A DNA stretch of 64,000 nt, taken from NCBI RefSeq assembly GCF_006980705.1, contig NZ_SBHO01000005.1:62001-126000 (forward strand), in the 5' to 3' direction. Below the pieces are notes generated by a model. That model made no database searches, had not been told where the DNA came from, and saw only the letters and a list, made by a program, of their open reading frames with translations. Position numbers and translations under genes: made by a program. This stretch comes from Tepidiphilus olei (GTDB lineage: Bacteria > Pseudomonadota > Gammaproteobacteria > Burkholderiales > Rhodocyclaceae). Positions 50,159 to 59,562 of the stretch are shown here, one piece after another (position 1 is the first letter of the stretch; every line of letters starts with the position of its first letter).

Positions 50159-51526
50159 TCAATTCACGGGTTCTACGGCGGGTGCGGGGCGTTCGGTCAT
50201 GCTTCGGTACGCGGCGCTCCAGAACCATTCCCGTTCGCCGAACGCGGGTTCGAGTTCGTCTAGCCAAGTGGCGTTTTCGTCGTATCGGGCAAAGAAGGGG
50301 CGATAGGTCCATTGAGGATCGCGCGCCTGGAGAAATCTCAGGACGAAGACCCGTTCGCCGGCGACCGTGCTCACCCCTAGGATTTCCGCTTTGCCCGGCG
50401 AGGCGGACATACTGGGGCCGCGCACCGTGCGCGCCAGACCCGAGACGCGGCTCGCGGCGTCGCGATAGATCGTCCAGCAGCGTACCAACGGCACGGCGAA
50501 GTGTTGCTTGGCGCCGGTATCGCGTTCCACGAACATGTAGTAGGGGACGATGCCCAGCTCCACTTCTTTTTGCCACAGTTTCGCCCAGACGTCGGGGTCA
50601 TCGTTGATGTGGCGAATCAAGGGGGCCTGGCCTCTGAGGGTCGCACCGATGCCGCGCAGTCGGGCGATGGCGCGTTGCGTCGCTTCGGGTTCGAGTTCGC
50701 GCCAATGGTTGAGGTGCGCCATGATCGCCAGGTGTTTTCCGGCGGCCAGCACGCGCTCGAAGAGCCGCATCAAGGCGTCGCCTTCATCGGGATCGAGGAA
50801 GCGGAACGGCCAGAAAGTAAGCGCCTTGGTGCCGATGCGTATGCTGCGAATGTGGGCGAATTCGGGTTCGAGCAGCGGCTCGAGATAGGCGGCGAGATGG
50901 GTGGTTTTCATCACCATCGGGTCGCCTCCGGTGAAGAGCACGTCGGTGACCTCGGGGTGACGGCGCAGGTATTCGGTGAGCTGACGCGCCTGTGAGGTGG
51001 CGATGCGCAGCGTCTTGTCGCCCACGAATTGGGCCCAGCGAAAGCAGAAGGTGCAGTAGCTGTGGCAGGTCTGCCCTTGAGCCGGGAAGAAGAGCACCGT
51101 TTCCGGGTATTTGTGCTGTAGCCCCCAGATGGGCTCGCCGGAGTCATCACGGGGAATGTTGAGTTCGATCTGGCCGGCGGGGTGCGGATTGAGCGCCTGG
51201 CGAATGCGCTTTACCGCTTCTTCCAACTGCGCTTTCTCCGCGCCTCGTTCTAGGAGGGTGGCGATCGTTTCATAGTGCTCGTCGGCGAGCATGCCCCGCT
51301 GCGGAAAAGTGAGCTGGTATATGGGATCGTCGGGAACGGCGTCCCAATCGATCAGGTGCTCGACGACGTAGCGGTTGACGCGAAAGGGCAGGACGGTCGA
51401 AACGACTTGCATATCGAAGCGCACTTGCCGTGGCAGGCGCTCCAGTTGCGGAATACGTTCGAGATCCCTGGCCGTATAGACTTCAAAGGCGGGGAAAGTG
51501 TTGGAGTCGAGAAGGGTCGCATTCAT
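50159..51526 (-). CDS. KamA-family radical SAM protein (lysine 2,3-aminomutase-like)
   Basis: A 455-residue radical SAM enzyme with the iron-sulfur motif CHSYCTFC near residue 155, VTDVLFTGGDPMVMK, and a C-terminal region (GPSMSASPGKAEILG) where KamA proteins bind PLP through Lys. Lysine 2,3-aminomutase interconverts alpha- and beta-lysine. The related EF-P modifier EpmB is about 100 residues shorter, so this is more likely an aminomutase proper, but the substrate is unproven. ATG 51526 has AGGAG ahead; the frame remains open 49 codons upstream. Confidence 0.82.
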   Translation of the reverse strand: MNATLLDSNTFPAFEVYTARDLERIPQLERLPRQVRFDMQVVSTVLPFRVNRYVVEHLIDWDAVPDDPIYQLTFPQRGMLADEHYETIATLLERGAEKAQLEEAVKRIRQALNPHPAGQIELNIPRDDSGEPIWGLQHKYPETVLFFPAQGQTCHSYCTFCFRWAQFVGDKTLRIATSQARQLTEYLRRHPEVTDVLFTGGDPMVMKTTHLAAYLEPLLEPEFAHIRSIRIGTKALTFWPFRFLDPDEGDALMRLFERVLAAGKHLAIMAHLNHWRELEPEATQRAIARLRGIGATLRGQAPLIRHINDDPDVWAKLWQKEVELGIVPYYMFVERDTGAKQHFAVPLVRCWTIYRDAASRVSGLARTVRGPSMSASPGKAEILGVSTVAGERVFVLRFLQARDPQWTYRPFFARYDENATWLDELEPAFGEREWFWSAAYRSMTERPAPAVEPVN

Positions 51527-51779
51527 GGCGTTCTCCTGCGTTGGGGACCGCGCATCGCCCGGTACGATTTCAGGGGGAGGGCGGTCGATGGTCTCTTCGT
51601 GACGGCCGATTCCGGGGAATCGACGGCCTCGCTCGGTTCGGATCACGAACCCAGACGCTTTTCTTGGCGTCACCTCCTTTTTCGTTTGATGACAATATAG
51701 TAATACTCGAACACACGAGGCGCCGAGGCGAGCGGGAATCGGCGCGGTGTAAAAGGGTGCGGCGTGTCGGATTGCCGGA
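51527..51779 (-). other. kamA-mutL intergenic leader
   Basis: About 250 bases. On the minus strand an AT-rich patch with promoter-like TACTATATT is followed by a very strong ribosome-site-like AAAAAGGAGGTG (about 51682-51671) with no ATG/GTG/TTG at normal spacing, and a small hairpin CGATTC-CCCG-GAATCG (about 51609-51624). No gene is supported, though an N-terminal extension of kamA from GTG 51673 is formally open. Confidence 0.45.
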
Positions 51780-53657
51780 TCAGCGTCCGCGCAGGAACAA
51801 GCGGTCGAGCTCGGTGAGGCTCAATTGCACCCAGGTGGGGCGACCATGATTGCACTGGTCGCTGCGTTCGGTGCGCTCCATGGCACGCAGGAGCGCGTTC
51901 ATCTCGGGGATCGTGAGTGGGCGGTTGGCCCGTACGGCCCCATGACAGGCCATCGTCGCCAGAATCTTATCACGGAATGATTCGACGGCAAGGCTTTGTG
52001 GAAATTCGGAAAGCTCGTGCAGCAGGGCGCGTAGCAAGGGTTCCAGCGCGCCCTGGGCGAGGAGCGCCGGCGCCGAGCGCACGGCCAATTGCCCCGGCCC
52101 GAGGGCACCGATGTCAAAGCCCAGGCGCTCGAGCGTGCTGCGCTGTTCTTCCCAGGTGGCGTATTCCCGAGCATCGACCGCGAGCACGAGTGGCACGAGC
52201 AGGCGCTGCACGTTCGGCGTGCGATCCCAGGATTCCTTCAGATGCTCGTAGAGGATGCGCTCGTGCGCGGCGTGGATGTCGACGAGCACGAGCCCGGCGG
52301 CGTTCTGCGCGAGCAGATAGACCCCGTGCAGTTGCGCGAGCGCATAGCCCAGCGGCGGCGTGGCCATGGCATCGTCGGAGGCGATCTCGGCGACAGGGGC
52401 AGGGACGTCGAATGCGCTCGACTTGGCGTGCGCCGCGACCGATGCTTCATTCATTTCCTGCACCGGAGCAAGTGCCGACCGGGCGAAAGCAAGATAGGCG
52501 GCCTCGGCGGCGGCGTCATGCAGGCGCGGCACAGGGGATGGAGCGGAAGGGGGAATCACGCGCGAGGTCGGAGCGTCGCTCACGGAAGAGGAGGGAAGGC
52601 TTGGCTGCCGAGGCACGGAAGGCTCGACCGTGGCGGCCGCCGCTTCACCCCCATCGTTTTTCTCCTGCTCGAGGACGATGCGGCTCGGGGCGAGCGCCCG
52701 GCGTACCGCGTCGAGCACGAAACGGAACACCGCCTGCGAATCGCGAAAGCGCACCTCGATCTTGGCCGGATGGACGTTGACGTCGACGAGTGCCGGGTCG
52801 ATGGCGAGGAAGAGGGCGAAGGCCGGCTGACGTGAACCGTGCAGGACGTCGGCGTAGGCCTGGCGCAGCGCCTGGTTCAACATGCGGTCGCGCACGAATC
52901 GACCATTGACGAACCAGTATTGCGGCGGACGATTCTCCCCGGCATGCCGCGGTTCGATCACCCGCCCGAAGAGCCGTACTGGCCCGGCTTCGGCCTCTAC
53001 GGGGCGACTGTGCTCGACGAACTTGTCTCCCAGCAGGGCGGCGAGCCGCTCCTGGGGGGTGCCCGGCTTGAGATGCAGCACGCCGCGGGCGTTGTGGCTG
53101 AGCGCGAAAGCGACTTCCGGGCGCGCCAAGGCCACGCGCCGCAGGGCTTCCTCACAGTGCGCGTATTCGGTGGCTTCGCTTTTGAGGAACTTCCGTCGCG
53201 CCGGTGTGTTGTAGTAAAGGTCGGTGCAGTCGATCACCGTGCCGGATTCCAGTGCCGCCGGCGCGAGTTCACCGCCCGTGGCATCGAACCGCCAGGCGTG
53301 CTCGCTGCCCCGGGCACGCGAGGTGATCGTGAGCCGGCAGACGGAGGCGATCGCCGCGAGCGCTTCGCCGCGAAAACCCATCGTGGCGATGCGCTCCAGG
53401 TCTGCGGCGGTGTGCAGCTTGCTCGTGGCGTGGCGCATGACCGCGAGCGCGAGCTCCTCGCGCGCGATGCCGTGACCGTCGTCCTTGACCCGGACGCGGC
53501 GCACGCCGCCCTGCTCGAGGCTGACTTCCACGGCGCACGCGCCGGCGTCGAGCGCATTTTCGACCAGTTCCTTGACGAGGGAGGCGGGGCGTTCGACGAC
53601 TTCGCCGGCAGCGATCTGGTTGATCAGGGCATCGGGCAGCAGGTGGATTCGGGACAT
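51780..53657 (-). CDS. mutL: DNA mismatch repair protein MutL
   Basis: A 625-residue protein. The N-terminal GHKL ATPase shows LPDALINQIAAGEVVERPAS, VEVSLEQGGVRRVRVKDDGHG and TMGFRGEALAAIASV. A Pro/Ser-rich linker spans about 340-430. The C-terminal domain contains DIHAAHERILYE, a form of the DQHA(x)2E(x)4E endonuclease site, and ACHGAVRANRPL and NHGRPT, so it should be a nicking MutL as in organisms lacking MutH. Divergent from purN by 62 bases. Confidence 0.96.
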   Translation of the reverse strand: MSRIHLLPDALINQIAAGEVVERPASLVKELVENALDAGACAVEVSLEQGGVRRVRVKDDGHGIAREELALAVMRHATSKLHTAADLERIATMGFRGEALAAIASVCRLTITSRARGSEHAWRFDATGGELAPAALESGTVIDCTDLYYNTPARRKFLKSEATEYAHCEEALRRVALARPEVAFALSHNARGVLHLKPGTPQERLAALLGDKFVEHSRPVEAEAGPVRLFGRVIEPRHAGENRPPQYWFVNGRFVRDRMLNQALRQAYADVLHGSRQPAFALFLAIDPALVDVNVHPAKIEVRFRDSQAVFRFVLDAVRRALAPSRIVLEQEKNDGGEAAAATVEPSVPRQPSLPSSSVSDAPTSRVIPPSAPSPVPRLHDAAAEAAYLAFARSALAPVQEMNEASVAAHAKSSAFDVPAPVAEIASDDAMATPPLGYALAQLHGVYLLAQNAAGLVLVDIHAAHERILYEHLKESWDRTPNVQRLLVPLVLAVDAREYATWEEQRSTLERLGFDIGALGPGQLAVRSAPALLAQGALEPLLRALLHELSEFPQSLAVESFRDKILATMACHGAVRANRPLTIPEMNALLRAMERTERSDQCNHGRPTWVQLSLTELDRLFLRGR

Positions 53658-53719
53658 GGGGCTCGGCGGTAGACGCTACAATCCAAGTTTATCGTGAAGC
53701 CGGCGTGAAAGGAGCAGGC

Positions 53720-54370
53720 GTGCGCAATGTGGTGATCCTCATTTCCGGCCGCGGCAGCAACATGGAGGCGATCGTGCGCGCCGCCATTCCAGGCGCACGC
53801 ATCGCGGCGGTCATCAGCAACCGCCCCGAGGCTGCCGGCCTCGAATTCGCCCGGCGCCACGGCATCGCCACGGCGGTGGTCGATCACAAGGCCCACCCCT
53901 CGCGTGATGCGTTCGATACGGCGCTCGCCCAGGCGATCGACGCCTTCGCGCCCGATCTGGTGGTGCTCGCCGGCTTCATGCGCGTGCTGGGAGAGGCGTT
54001 CGTGCGCCGCTACGAGGGGCGGATGTTGAACATCCATCCCTCGCTGCTACCGGCCTTTCCCGGGCTGCACACGCACGAGCGGGCGCTGCAGGAAGGGTGC
54101 CGCGTGCATGGGGCCACGGTGCATTTCGTCACCCCGGCGCTCGATCACGGGCCCATCGTCGTGCAGGCGGCGGTGCCGGTGCTGCCCGACGATACCCCCG
54201 AGACGCTGGCCGCGCGGGTGCTTGTGCAGGAACACCGTATCTATCCGCAAGCGGTGCGCTGGTTCGTCGAGGATCGCCTGCAGCTCACGCCAGAAGGGCG
54301 CGTGGTGCTGCAGGGAGCACCGGCCAGCGTGCAAGAAGCGGCCCTCGTCTGGCCACCATTGGAGTCATGA
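53720..54370 (+). CDS. purN: Phosphoribosylglycinamide formyltransferase
   Basis: A 216-residue enzyme transferring formyl from 10-formyl-THF to GAR. It begins NVVILISGRGSNMEAIV and has the active-site MLNIHPSLLPAFPGLHTHE and TVHFVTPALDHGPIV with the catalytic Asp. GTG 53720 is chosen because AAAGGAG lies 5 bases before it; an in-frame GTG at 53705 would add five residues. Overlaps the DUF3108 gene (ATGA). Confidence 0.95.
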   Translation: MRNVVILISGRGSNMEAIVRAAIPGARIAAVISNRPEAAGLEFARRHGIATAVVDHKAHPSRDAFDTALAQAIDAFAPDLVVLAGFMRVLGEAFVRRYEGRMLNIHPSLLPAFPGLHTHERALQEGCRVHGATVHFVTPALDHGPIVVQAAVPVLPDDTPETLAARVLVQEHRIYPQAVRWFVEDRLQLTPEGRVVLQGAPASVQEAALVWPPLES

Positions 54371-55059
54371 TGTTGAAGAAAATTCTGGTCGTTGTTGGCA
54401 TGCTCGTTGCGGCATCCGCTTTCGCTGCCGAGTCGCAGCGGCTCGTTTATCGCGTCCTGAGCGGCGAAAGGGGGCTACAGATCGGCCAGGCCGACCTCGC
54501 CTGGACGCTGGGCGACGACGGGCGCTACGCCATGACCCTGCAATTACAAACCACCGGTTTGGTCGCGCTGGTCGCCCAGGTCAATGAGAAACGCATGAGT
54601 AACGGCACTTGGGACGCGAAGACGGGTTTTCATCCGCTGCACTATGAGCGCCAGCGACAGGGTAAGCCGCCCGAGCTGCTCGATTTCGATTGGAATGCCC
54701 GCGTCGTGCGGACCACGCGCAAGGGCCAAACGAAGGAGCTGCCCCTCACCGATCAGGAGCAGGACTATCTTTCCTTGATGCACCAGCTCGGTTTCTTGCG
54801 CCAGAAAGGACCGCCGGAAGGCAAGATCGCCGTGGTCACGGGCAGGCGCATCAAGCAGGCGAGCTATCGCGTCGAACCACAGCCGGAGCGTTTGAAAGTG
54901 GACGGCCTGGGAGAAATCCCGGTGCAGCGCATCACGGCACGCACCGACAGCGGCGATTTCGCCATGACCGTGTGGTGGCAATCCGAGCCCGTCTCCCGAC
55001 CGGTGCGCCTGCTCATCGAGTCCGAAGACGGCGTGTTCGATCATTGGCTGCAGTCATGA
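54367..55059 (+). CDS. Exported DUF3108-family protein
   Basis: A 230-residue protein with a signal peptide (about 1-21, ending ASAFA before AESQRLVYRVLSGERGL). The rest is beta-rich and soluble, with blocks such as FHPLHYERQRQGKPPE and PEGKIAVVTGRRI typical of DUF3108, a family with no settled role. In betaproteobacteria it is often found between purN and rsmB-like genes, as here, overlapping both by 4 bases. Confidence 0.85.
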   Translation: MMLKKILVVVGMLVAASAFAAESQRLVYRVLSGERGLQIGQADLAWTLGDDGRYAMTLQLQTTGLVALVAQVNEKRMSNGTWDAKTGFHPLHYERQRQGKPPELLDFDWNARVVRTTRKGQTKELPLTDQEQDYLSLMHQLGFLRQKGPPEGKIAVVTGRRIKQASYRVEPQPERLKVDGLGEIPVQRITARTDSGDFAMTVWWQSEPVSRPVRLLIESEDGVFDHWLQS

Positions 55060-56402
55060 GCGTTTCCCGCCGCCGCAAGGCCCCATCGGGCGAAACCGCG
55101 CCGCGCGCCCCCTGGCTGAGCGAGGCGGTGGCGGCGCTCGCCGAGGCGCTGCGCTTCGAGCGACCGGCCGACGCCGTCTTGTCACGTTTCTTCCGCGAGC
55201 GGCCCCATCTGGGGCAGCGCGATCGCGGCGAGATCGCCGAGCGCGTCTATGCCGTATTGCGGCATAGACGCAGTCTGGAAACCTGGGCCGGGCGTACGAA
55301 TCCGCGCGCGCTGCTGCTCGCCTGGCTCGTGCGCGGCGAAGGCTGGTCGCTCGCCCGCCTCGAGCCCTGGTTGGAGAAAGGGGAGCGCGCCTGGCTTGCC
55401 GAACGCAAGGCGGCCGCGCCCGTGCTCTCACGCGCCGAGCGGCTCGATGCGCCCGACTGGCTCATCGAGCGGCTCGATGCCGCCTATGGCCCACCGGAGA
55501 CCGAAGCGCTGCTCGCGGCTTCGAACCGACCGGCCCCGCTCGATCTGCGCGTCAACTCGTGGCGGACGACGCGCGAGGCGGTGCTCGCGCGACTCCAGGC
55601 CGATGGCATCGACTGTGCGCCAACGCCGTTCTCGCCGCTCGGCATTCGTGTGCAGGGCAAACCGGCGCTGCATGCCCATCCCTTCTTTCAGGACGGGATG
55701 TTCGAAGTGCAGGACGAGGGGAGCCAACTCGTGACCCTGCTCGTGGCCCCCCGCCGGGGCCAGACGGTGGTCGATTTCTGCGCCGGGGCCGGCGGCAAGA
55801 CGCTGCAACTCGCCGCAGCGCTGCGCAATACCGGTCAGGTCTACGCCTTCGACATCTCCGCCGGGCGGCTCGCCAAGCTCAAACCGCGGCTCGTGCGCTC
55901 TGGGCTCACCAACGTGCAGCCCATGGTGCTCGCGCACGAGAACGACGAGCGACTCGATCGGCTCGCCGGCAAGGCCGATCGCGTGCTGGTGGATGCTCCC
56001 TGTTCCGGCCTGGGGACGTTGCGACGCAATCCGGACCTCAAGTGGCGGCAGCACTCGGCGCTCGTCGAGGAGCTCGTCGCCAAGCAGCGTGCCATCCTGC
56101 AGGCCGCGGCGCGCCTGGTGCGCCCCGGGGGGCATTTGGTCTACGTCACCTGCAGCCTCTTGCCCGAGGAAAACGAGGCAGTGCTCGAAACTTTTCTCGA
56201 ACGGGAGACGCGTTTTTCCCTGCTCGATCCCTGGCCGTTGCTCTTCAAGTCGGGCGTGCCCGAGCAGATCCCCCGCTGGGAAATGCCGACGGCCGATGCC
56301 CTGGTCGATCGCTTCAGCCCCACGGTGCTGCGCCTCGCGCCCCACGTACACGGCACCGACGGCTTTTTCGCTGCCGTGCTCGCGCGCAACGCCTCGCCCT
56401 GA
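55056..56402 (+). CDS. rsmB: rRNA cytosine-C5 methyltransferase (RsmB/NOP2 family)
   Basis: A 448-residue SAM-dependent RNA m5C methyltransferase. An N-terminal NusB-like helical domain precedes the catalytic domain with VVDFCAGAGGKTLQLAA (SAM), VLVDAPCSGLGTLRRNPDLKW and VYVTCSLLPEENE, the two Cys residues being those used in catalysis and release. It resembles RsmB, which modifies C967 of 16S rRNA, but another NOP2-family target is possible; fmt and def, the common neighbours of rsmB, are absent. Starts with ATGA overlap. Confidence 0.85.
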   Translation: MSVSRRRKAPSGETAPRAPWLSEAVAALAEALRFERPADAVLSRFFRERPHLGQRDRGEIAERVYAVLRHRRSLETWAGRTNPRALLLAWLVRGEGWSLARLEPWLEKGERAWLAERKAAAPVLSRAERLDAPDWLIERLDAAYGPPETEALLAASNRPAPLDLRVNSWRTTREAVLARLQADGIDCAPTPFSPLGIRVQGKPALHAHPFFQDGMFEVQDEGSQLVTLLVAPRRGQTVVDFCAGAGGKTLQLAAALRNTGQVYAFDISAGRLAKLKPRLVRSGLTNVQPMVLAHENDERLDRLAGKADRVLVDAPCSGLGTLRRNPDLKWRQHSALVEELVAKQRAILQAAARLVRPGGHLVYVTCSLLPEENEAVLETFLERETRFSLLDPWPLLFKSGVPEQIPRWEMPTADALVDRFSPTVLRLAPHVHGTDGFFAAVLARNASP

Positions 56403-56433
56403 GGCCCGATTTACTCACGAAGGAGGAGTCGCC

Positions 56434-57450
56434 ATGACGCAAGAACGACAATTACCCGAAAAATTCAAATGCCTCATGATCCGCGAAGAGGATGGGGTGG
56501 TCCGCTCCGGCATCGAGGAGGTCGGCTTCGAGGTGCTCGATCCGGGCGAAGTCCTCATCCGTGTGGCCTATTCGAGCATCAACTTCAAGGATGCGCTCGC
56601 CGCCACGGGCAAGGGCAAGATCATCCGCCGCTTTCCCTGTATCGGCGGGATCGACCTCTCGGGCACGGTGGTCGAGTCGAGCGATCCGCGCTTTCGCCCC
56701 GGCGACCCGGTTATCGCCACCAGCTACGACATCGGCGTGTCGCACCACGGCGGCTATGCCGAATACGCCCGTATCCCTGCCGGCTGGGTGATTCCGCTGC
56801 CGCAGGGGTTGGATCTGTTCGAGGCCATGGCGTTGGGCACGGCCGGTTTCACCGCCGCGCTAGGCATCCAGCGCATGGAAGACAACGGCCTCGAACCGGA
56901 GAAGGGCCCCGTGGTGGTGAGCGGCGCCACCGGCGGGGTAGGGGGCTTTGCCATCCAGATGCTCGCGGGGCGCGGCTATCGGGTCACGGCGCTCACCGGC
57001 AAGGCGCAGGAGAGCGGCTATCTGCAAGAATTGGGGGCGGCCGAGATCCTGCTGCGCGACAGCATCGACTTCGCCGCCACGCGGCCGCTGGAGAAATCCC
57101 GTTGGGCCGGCGCCGTGGATAACGTCGGCGGCCCCATCCTGCACTGGATGCTCGCCACCATGCAGCAAGCCGGTACGGTGGCTTCCATCGGCAACGCCGC
57201 TTCGCCCAAGCTCGAGACCACGGTCTTCCCCTTCATCCTGCGAGGCGTGAGCCTGCTCGGGGTGGATTCGGGCTACATCGGGTTTCCGACGCGCGGCATC
57301 GTCTGGCAGCGGCTCGCCACCGATCTGAAACCGAAAAAGCTGCGCGAGATCACGCGCGTCATCACGCTCGACGAGTTGCCTGGCGCCTTCGACGACTTCA
57401 TCGCCGGCCGCGCCAAAGGGCGCACGGTGGTGCGTATCGGCGGCGAGTAA
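56434..57450 (+). CDS. acuI: AcuI/YhdH-type acrylyl-CoA reductase (quinone oxidoreductase family)
   Basis: A 338-residue MDR-superfamily NADPH oxidoreductase without structural zinc. It has SSINFKDALAATGKGKI near 50, GIDLSGTVVES, SYDIGVSHHGGYAEYARIP and the cofactor loop VVVSGATGGVGGFAIQML. These match AcuI/YhdH proteins, which reduce acrylyl-CoA to propionyl-CoA. AAGGAGGAG precedes ATG 56434. It lies just upstream of prpE, consistent with propionyl-CoA metabolism. Confidence 0.85.
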   Translation: MTQERQLPEKFKCLMIREEDGVVRSGIEEVGFEVLDPGEVLIRVAYSSINFKDALAATGKGKIIRRFPCIGGIDLSGTVVESSDPRFRPGDPVIATSYDIGVSHHGGYAEYARIPAGWVIPLPQGLDLFEAMALGTAGFTAALGIQRMEDNGLEPEKGPVVVSGATGGVGGFAIQMLAGRGYRVTALTGKAQESGYLQELGAAEILLRDSIDFAATRPLEKSRWAGAVDNVGGPILHWMLATMQQAGTVASIGNAASPKLETTVFPFILRGVSLLGVDSGYIGFPTRGIVWQRLATDLKPKKLREITRVITLDELPGAFDDFIAGRAKGRTVVRIGGE

Positions 57451-57526
57451 ACCGTATCCTTTTTGTGTCACAACTTCCCGGTTTCGCGGTTTTCTCCGCG
57501 AGGCCGGGGATTTCCCCTTTGGTATC

Positions 57527-57544
57527 ATGTCTTATAATAGACAT
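57527..57544. promoter_or_regulatory. 18-bp inverted repeat over a TATAAT box upstream of prpE
   Basis: ATGTCTTATAATAGACAT: arms ATGTCT/AGACAT around a centre that contains a perfect -10 box TATAAT (57533-57538). The core GTCTTATA is shared with the aceA palindrome. No good -35 is present, so transcription may depend on a regulator, or the site may be a repressor operator. Confidence 0.5.
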
Positions 57545-57600
57545 CTTTCGTAAGGCCGGACGGTGTCGTTCCGGAATTTCTTTGTCATCGGGGAGAGGAC

Positions 57601-59496
57601 ATGGGCAAGTACCAGGATTTCTACCGTCGCTCGATCGAGGATCGCGACGCCTTCTGGGCCGAGCAGGCGCAGTTCATCCACTGGGAGAAAGCACCCGAGG
57701 TCATCTGCGACTACAGCAATCCCCCCTTCGTCAAATGGTTCAAGGGCGGGCTCACCAACCTCTGCTACAACGCCGTGGATCGCCACGCCGCCAAACGCCC
57801 CGACGCGCCGGCGCTCATCTACGTCTCCACCGAGACGGGTGAGGAGAAAACCTACTCCTACGGCGAGCTGCAGCGCGAAGTCGAGCGCATGGCGGCGATC
57901 TACCGCAAACTCGGCGTGGAGAAAGGCGACCGGGTGCTCATCTACATGCCGATGATTCCGCAAGCCGCGTTCGCCATGCTCGCCTGCGTGCGCCTGGGTG
58001 CCATCCATTCGGTCGTCTTCGGCGGCTTTGCCGCTGCCTCGCTCGCCACCCGTATCGACGATGCCAAACCCAAGCTCGTCGTCACCGCCGAAGCGGGCAT
58101 GCGCAACGGCAACGTCATCCCCTACAAGCATCTGCTCGACGAGGCCTGTCGGATTTCTCAATCTCCCCCCGAGAAAGTGCTCATCGTCGATCGCGGGCTC
58201 GACCCCAACTTCGCTCGCGTCGAGGGGCGCGACCTCGACTATGCAACCCTGCGCGAGGAAGTGGGCGAAGCGCGCGTGCCGGTCGAATGGGTCGATGCGA
58301 CGCACCCGAGCTACATCCTCTACACCTCCGGCACCACCGGCAAGCCCAAAGGCGTGCAGCGCGACACCGGGGGTTACGCCGTGGCCCTCGCGAGTTCGAT
58401 GAAGTACATCTTCTGCGGCGGCGAAGGCGAGACGATGTTCTGTACTTCCGACATCGGCTGGGTGGTCGGGCATGGCTACATCATCTATGGACCTCTGCTC
58501 GCCGGCATGGCCACGGTGATGTACGAAGGCACGCCGCTTCGCCCCGATCCCGGCATCTGGTGGCGGCTGGTGGAGAAATATCGCATCAACGTCATGTTCT
58601 CGGCCCCCACCGCCGTGCGGGTGCTGAAGAAGCAGGATCCTTCCTACATGAAGCGGGATCTCTCCTCGCTCAAGCACTTTTTCCTCGCCGGCGAGCCGCT
58701 CGACGAGACCACCCACCGTTGGATCCACGAAGCCTTGGGCGTGCCGGTGATCGACAACTACTGGCAAACCGAGAGCGGCTGGCCCATCCTCGCGCTGTGC
58801 CGGGGCGTGCAAGAAGATCTGCCCATCAAGTACGGCTCTCCGGGACTGCCGGTCTACGGCTACGATCTGCACGTCTATCGCGAAGACGGCACCGAGTGCG
58901 GCCCCAACGAAAAAGGCATCGTCGGCATCGTGCCGCCGCTGCCGCCCGGCTGTCTGAGCACCGTCTGGGGGCAGGACGATCGCTTCGTGTCGACCTATTT
59001 CAGCCTCTTCCGCGAGCCGCTCGTCTATTCCACCGCCGACTGGGGCATCCGGGACGAGAACGGCTACCTCACCATTCTCGGGCGCGTCGACGACGTCATC
59101 AACGTCGCGGGGCACCGCCTCGGCACGCGCGAGATCGAGGAGGCGATCCAGTCCAATCCCGCGATCGCCGAAGTGGCGGTGGTGGGGGTGCACGACGAGG
59201 TGAAAGGGCAAGTGCCGGTGGCCTTCGCCGTGGTCAAGGATCCGTCTCGCATCGCCACGCGCGAGGCCCGTCGAGCACTCGAAGAAGAAGTCAAGAAGAC
59301 GGTCGACGAGCTGCTCGGGGCGATCGCCCGTCCTCATCGCGTCTACTTCGTGCAAGGGCTGCCCAAGACGCGCTCGGGCAAGATGCTGCGCCGTTCGCTG
59401 CAGGCGCTCGCCGAAGGGCGTGACCCCGGAGATCTTCCCACCATCGAGGATCCTACGGCCCTCGAGATGGTTGCCGAGGCCATCCGCGAGAGCTGA
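57601..59496 (+). CDS. prpE: Propionate-CoA ligase
   Basis: A 631-residue ANL ligase of the acetyl-CoA synthetase type. The N-terminus (YQDFYRRSIEDRDAFWAEQA), the length and the end YFVQGLPKTRSGKMLRRSLQ followed by EGRDPGDL are typical of PrpE rather than Acs. The Lys in RSGK is the catalytic residue and known acetylation site in the family. P-loop YTSGTTGKPKG. It activates propionate, and less well acetate, to the CoA ester. The prpBCD genes are not nearby. Preceded by a palindromic operator candidate and followed by a strong terminator. Confidence 0.93.
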   Translation: MGKYQDFYRRSIEDRDAFWAEQAQFIHWEKAPEVICDYSNPPFVKWFKGGLTNLCYNAVDRHAAKRPDAPALIYVSTETGEEKTYSYGELQREVERMAAIYRKLGVEKGDRVLIYMPMIPQAAFAMLACVRLGAIHSVVFGGFAAASLATRIDDAKPKLVVTAEAGMRNGNVIPYKHLLDEACRISQSPPEKVLIVDRGLDPNFARVEGRDLDYATLREEVGEARVPVEWVDATHPSYILYTSGTTGKPKGVQRDTGGYAVALASSMKYIFCGGEGETMFCTSDIGWVVGHGYIIYGPLLAGMATVMYEGTPLRPDPGIWWRLVEKYRINVMFSAPTAVRVLKKQDPSYMKRDLSSLKHFFLAGEPLDETTHRWIHEALGVPVIDNYWQTESGWPILALCRGVQEDLPIKYGSPGLPVYGYDLHVYREDGTECGPNEKGIVGIVPPLPPGCLSTVWGQDDRFVSTYFSLFREPLVYSTADWGIRDENGYLTILGRVDDVINVAGHRLGTREIEEAIQSNPAIAEVAVVGVHDEVKGQVPVAFAVVKDPSRIATREARRALEEEVKKTVDELLGAIARPHRVYFVQGLPKTRSGKMLRRSLQALAEGRDPGDLPTIEDPTALEMVAEAIRES

Positions 59497-59520
59497 GCGC
59501 CCTGCTCATGCAAGAAGGTG

Positions 59521-59558
59521 GCGGCGCCGTGGCCCAAGGGCCAGGCGCCGCTTTTCGC
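59521..59558 (+). terminator. Intrinsic terminator of prpE
   Basis: A long hairpin: outer stem GCGGCGCC/GGCGCCGC and inner stem TGGCCC/GGGCCA separated by one bulged base, with an AA loop, then TTTT. It starts 24 bases after the prpE stop. Confidence 0.88.
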
Positions 59559-59562
59559 CGAA

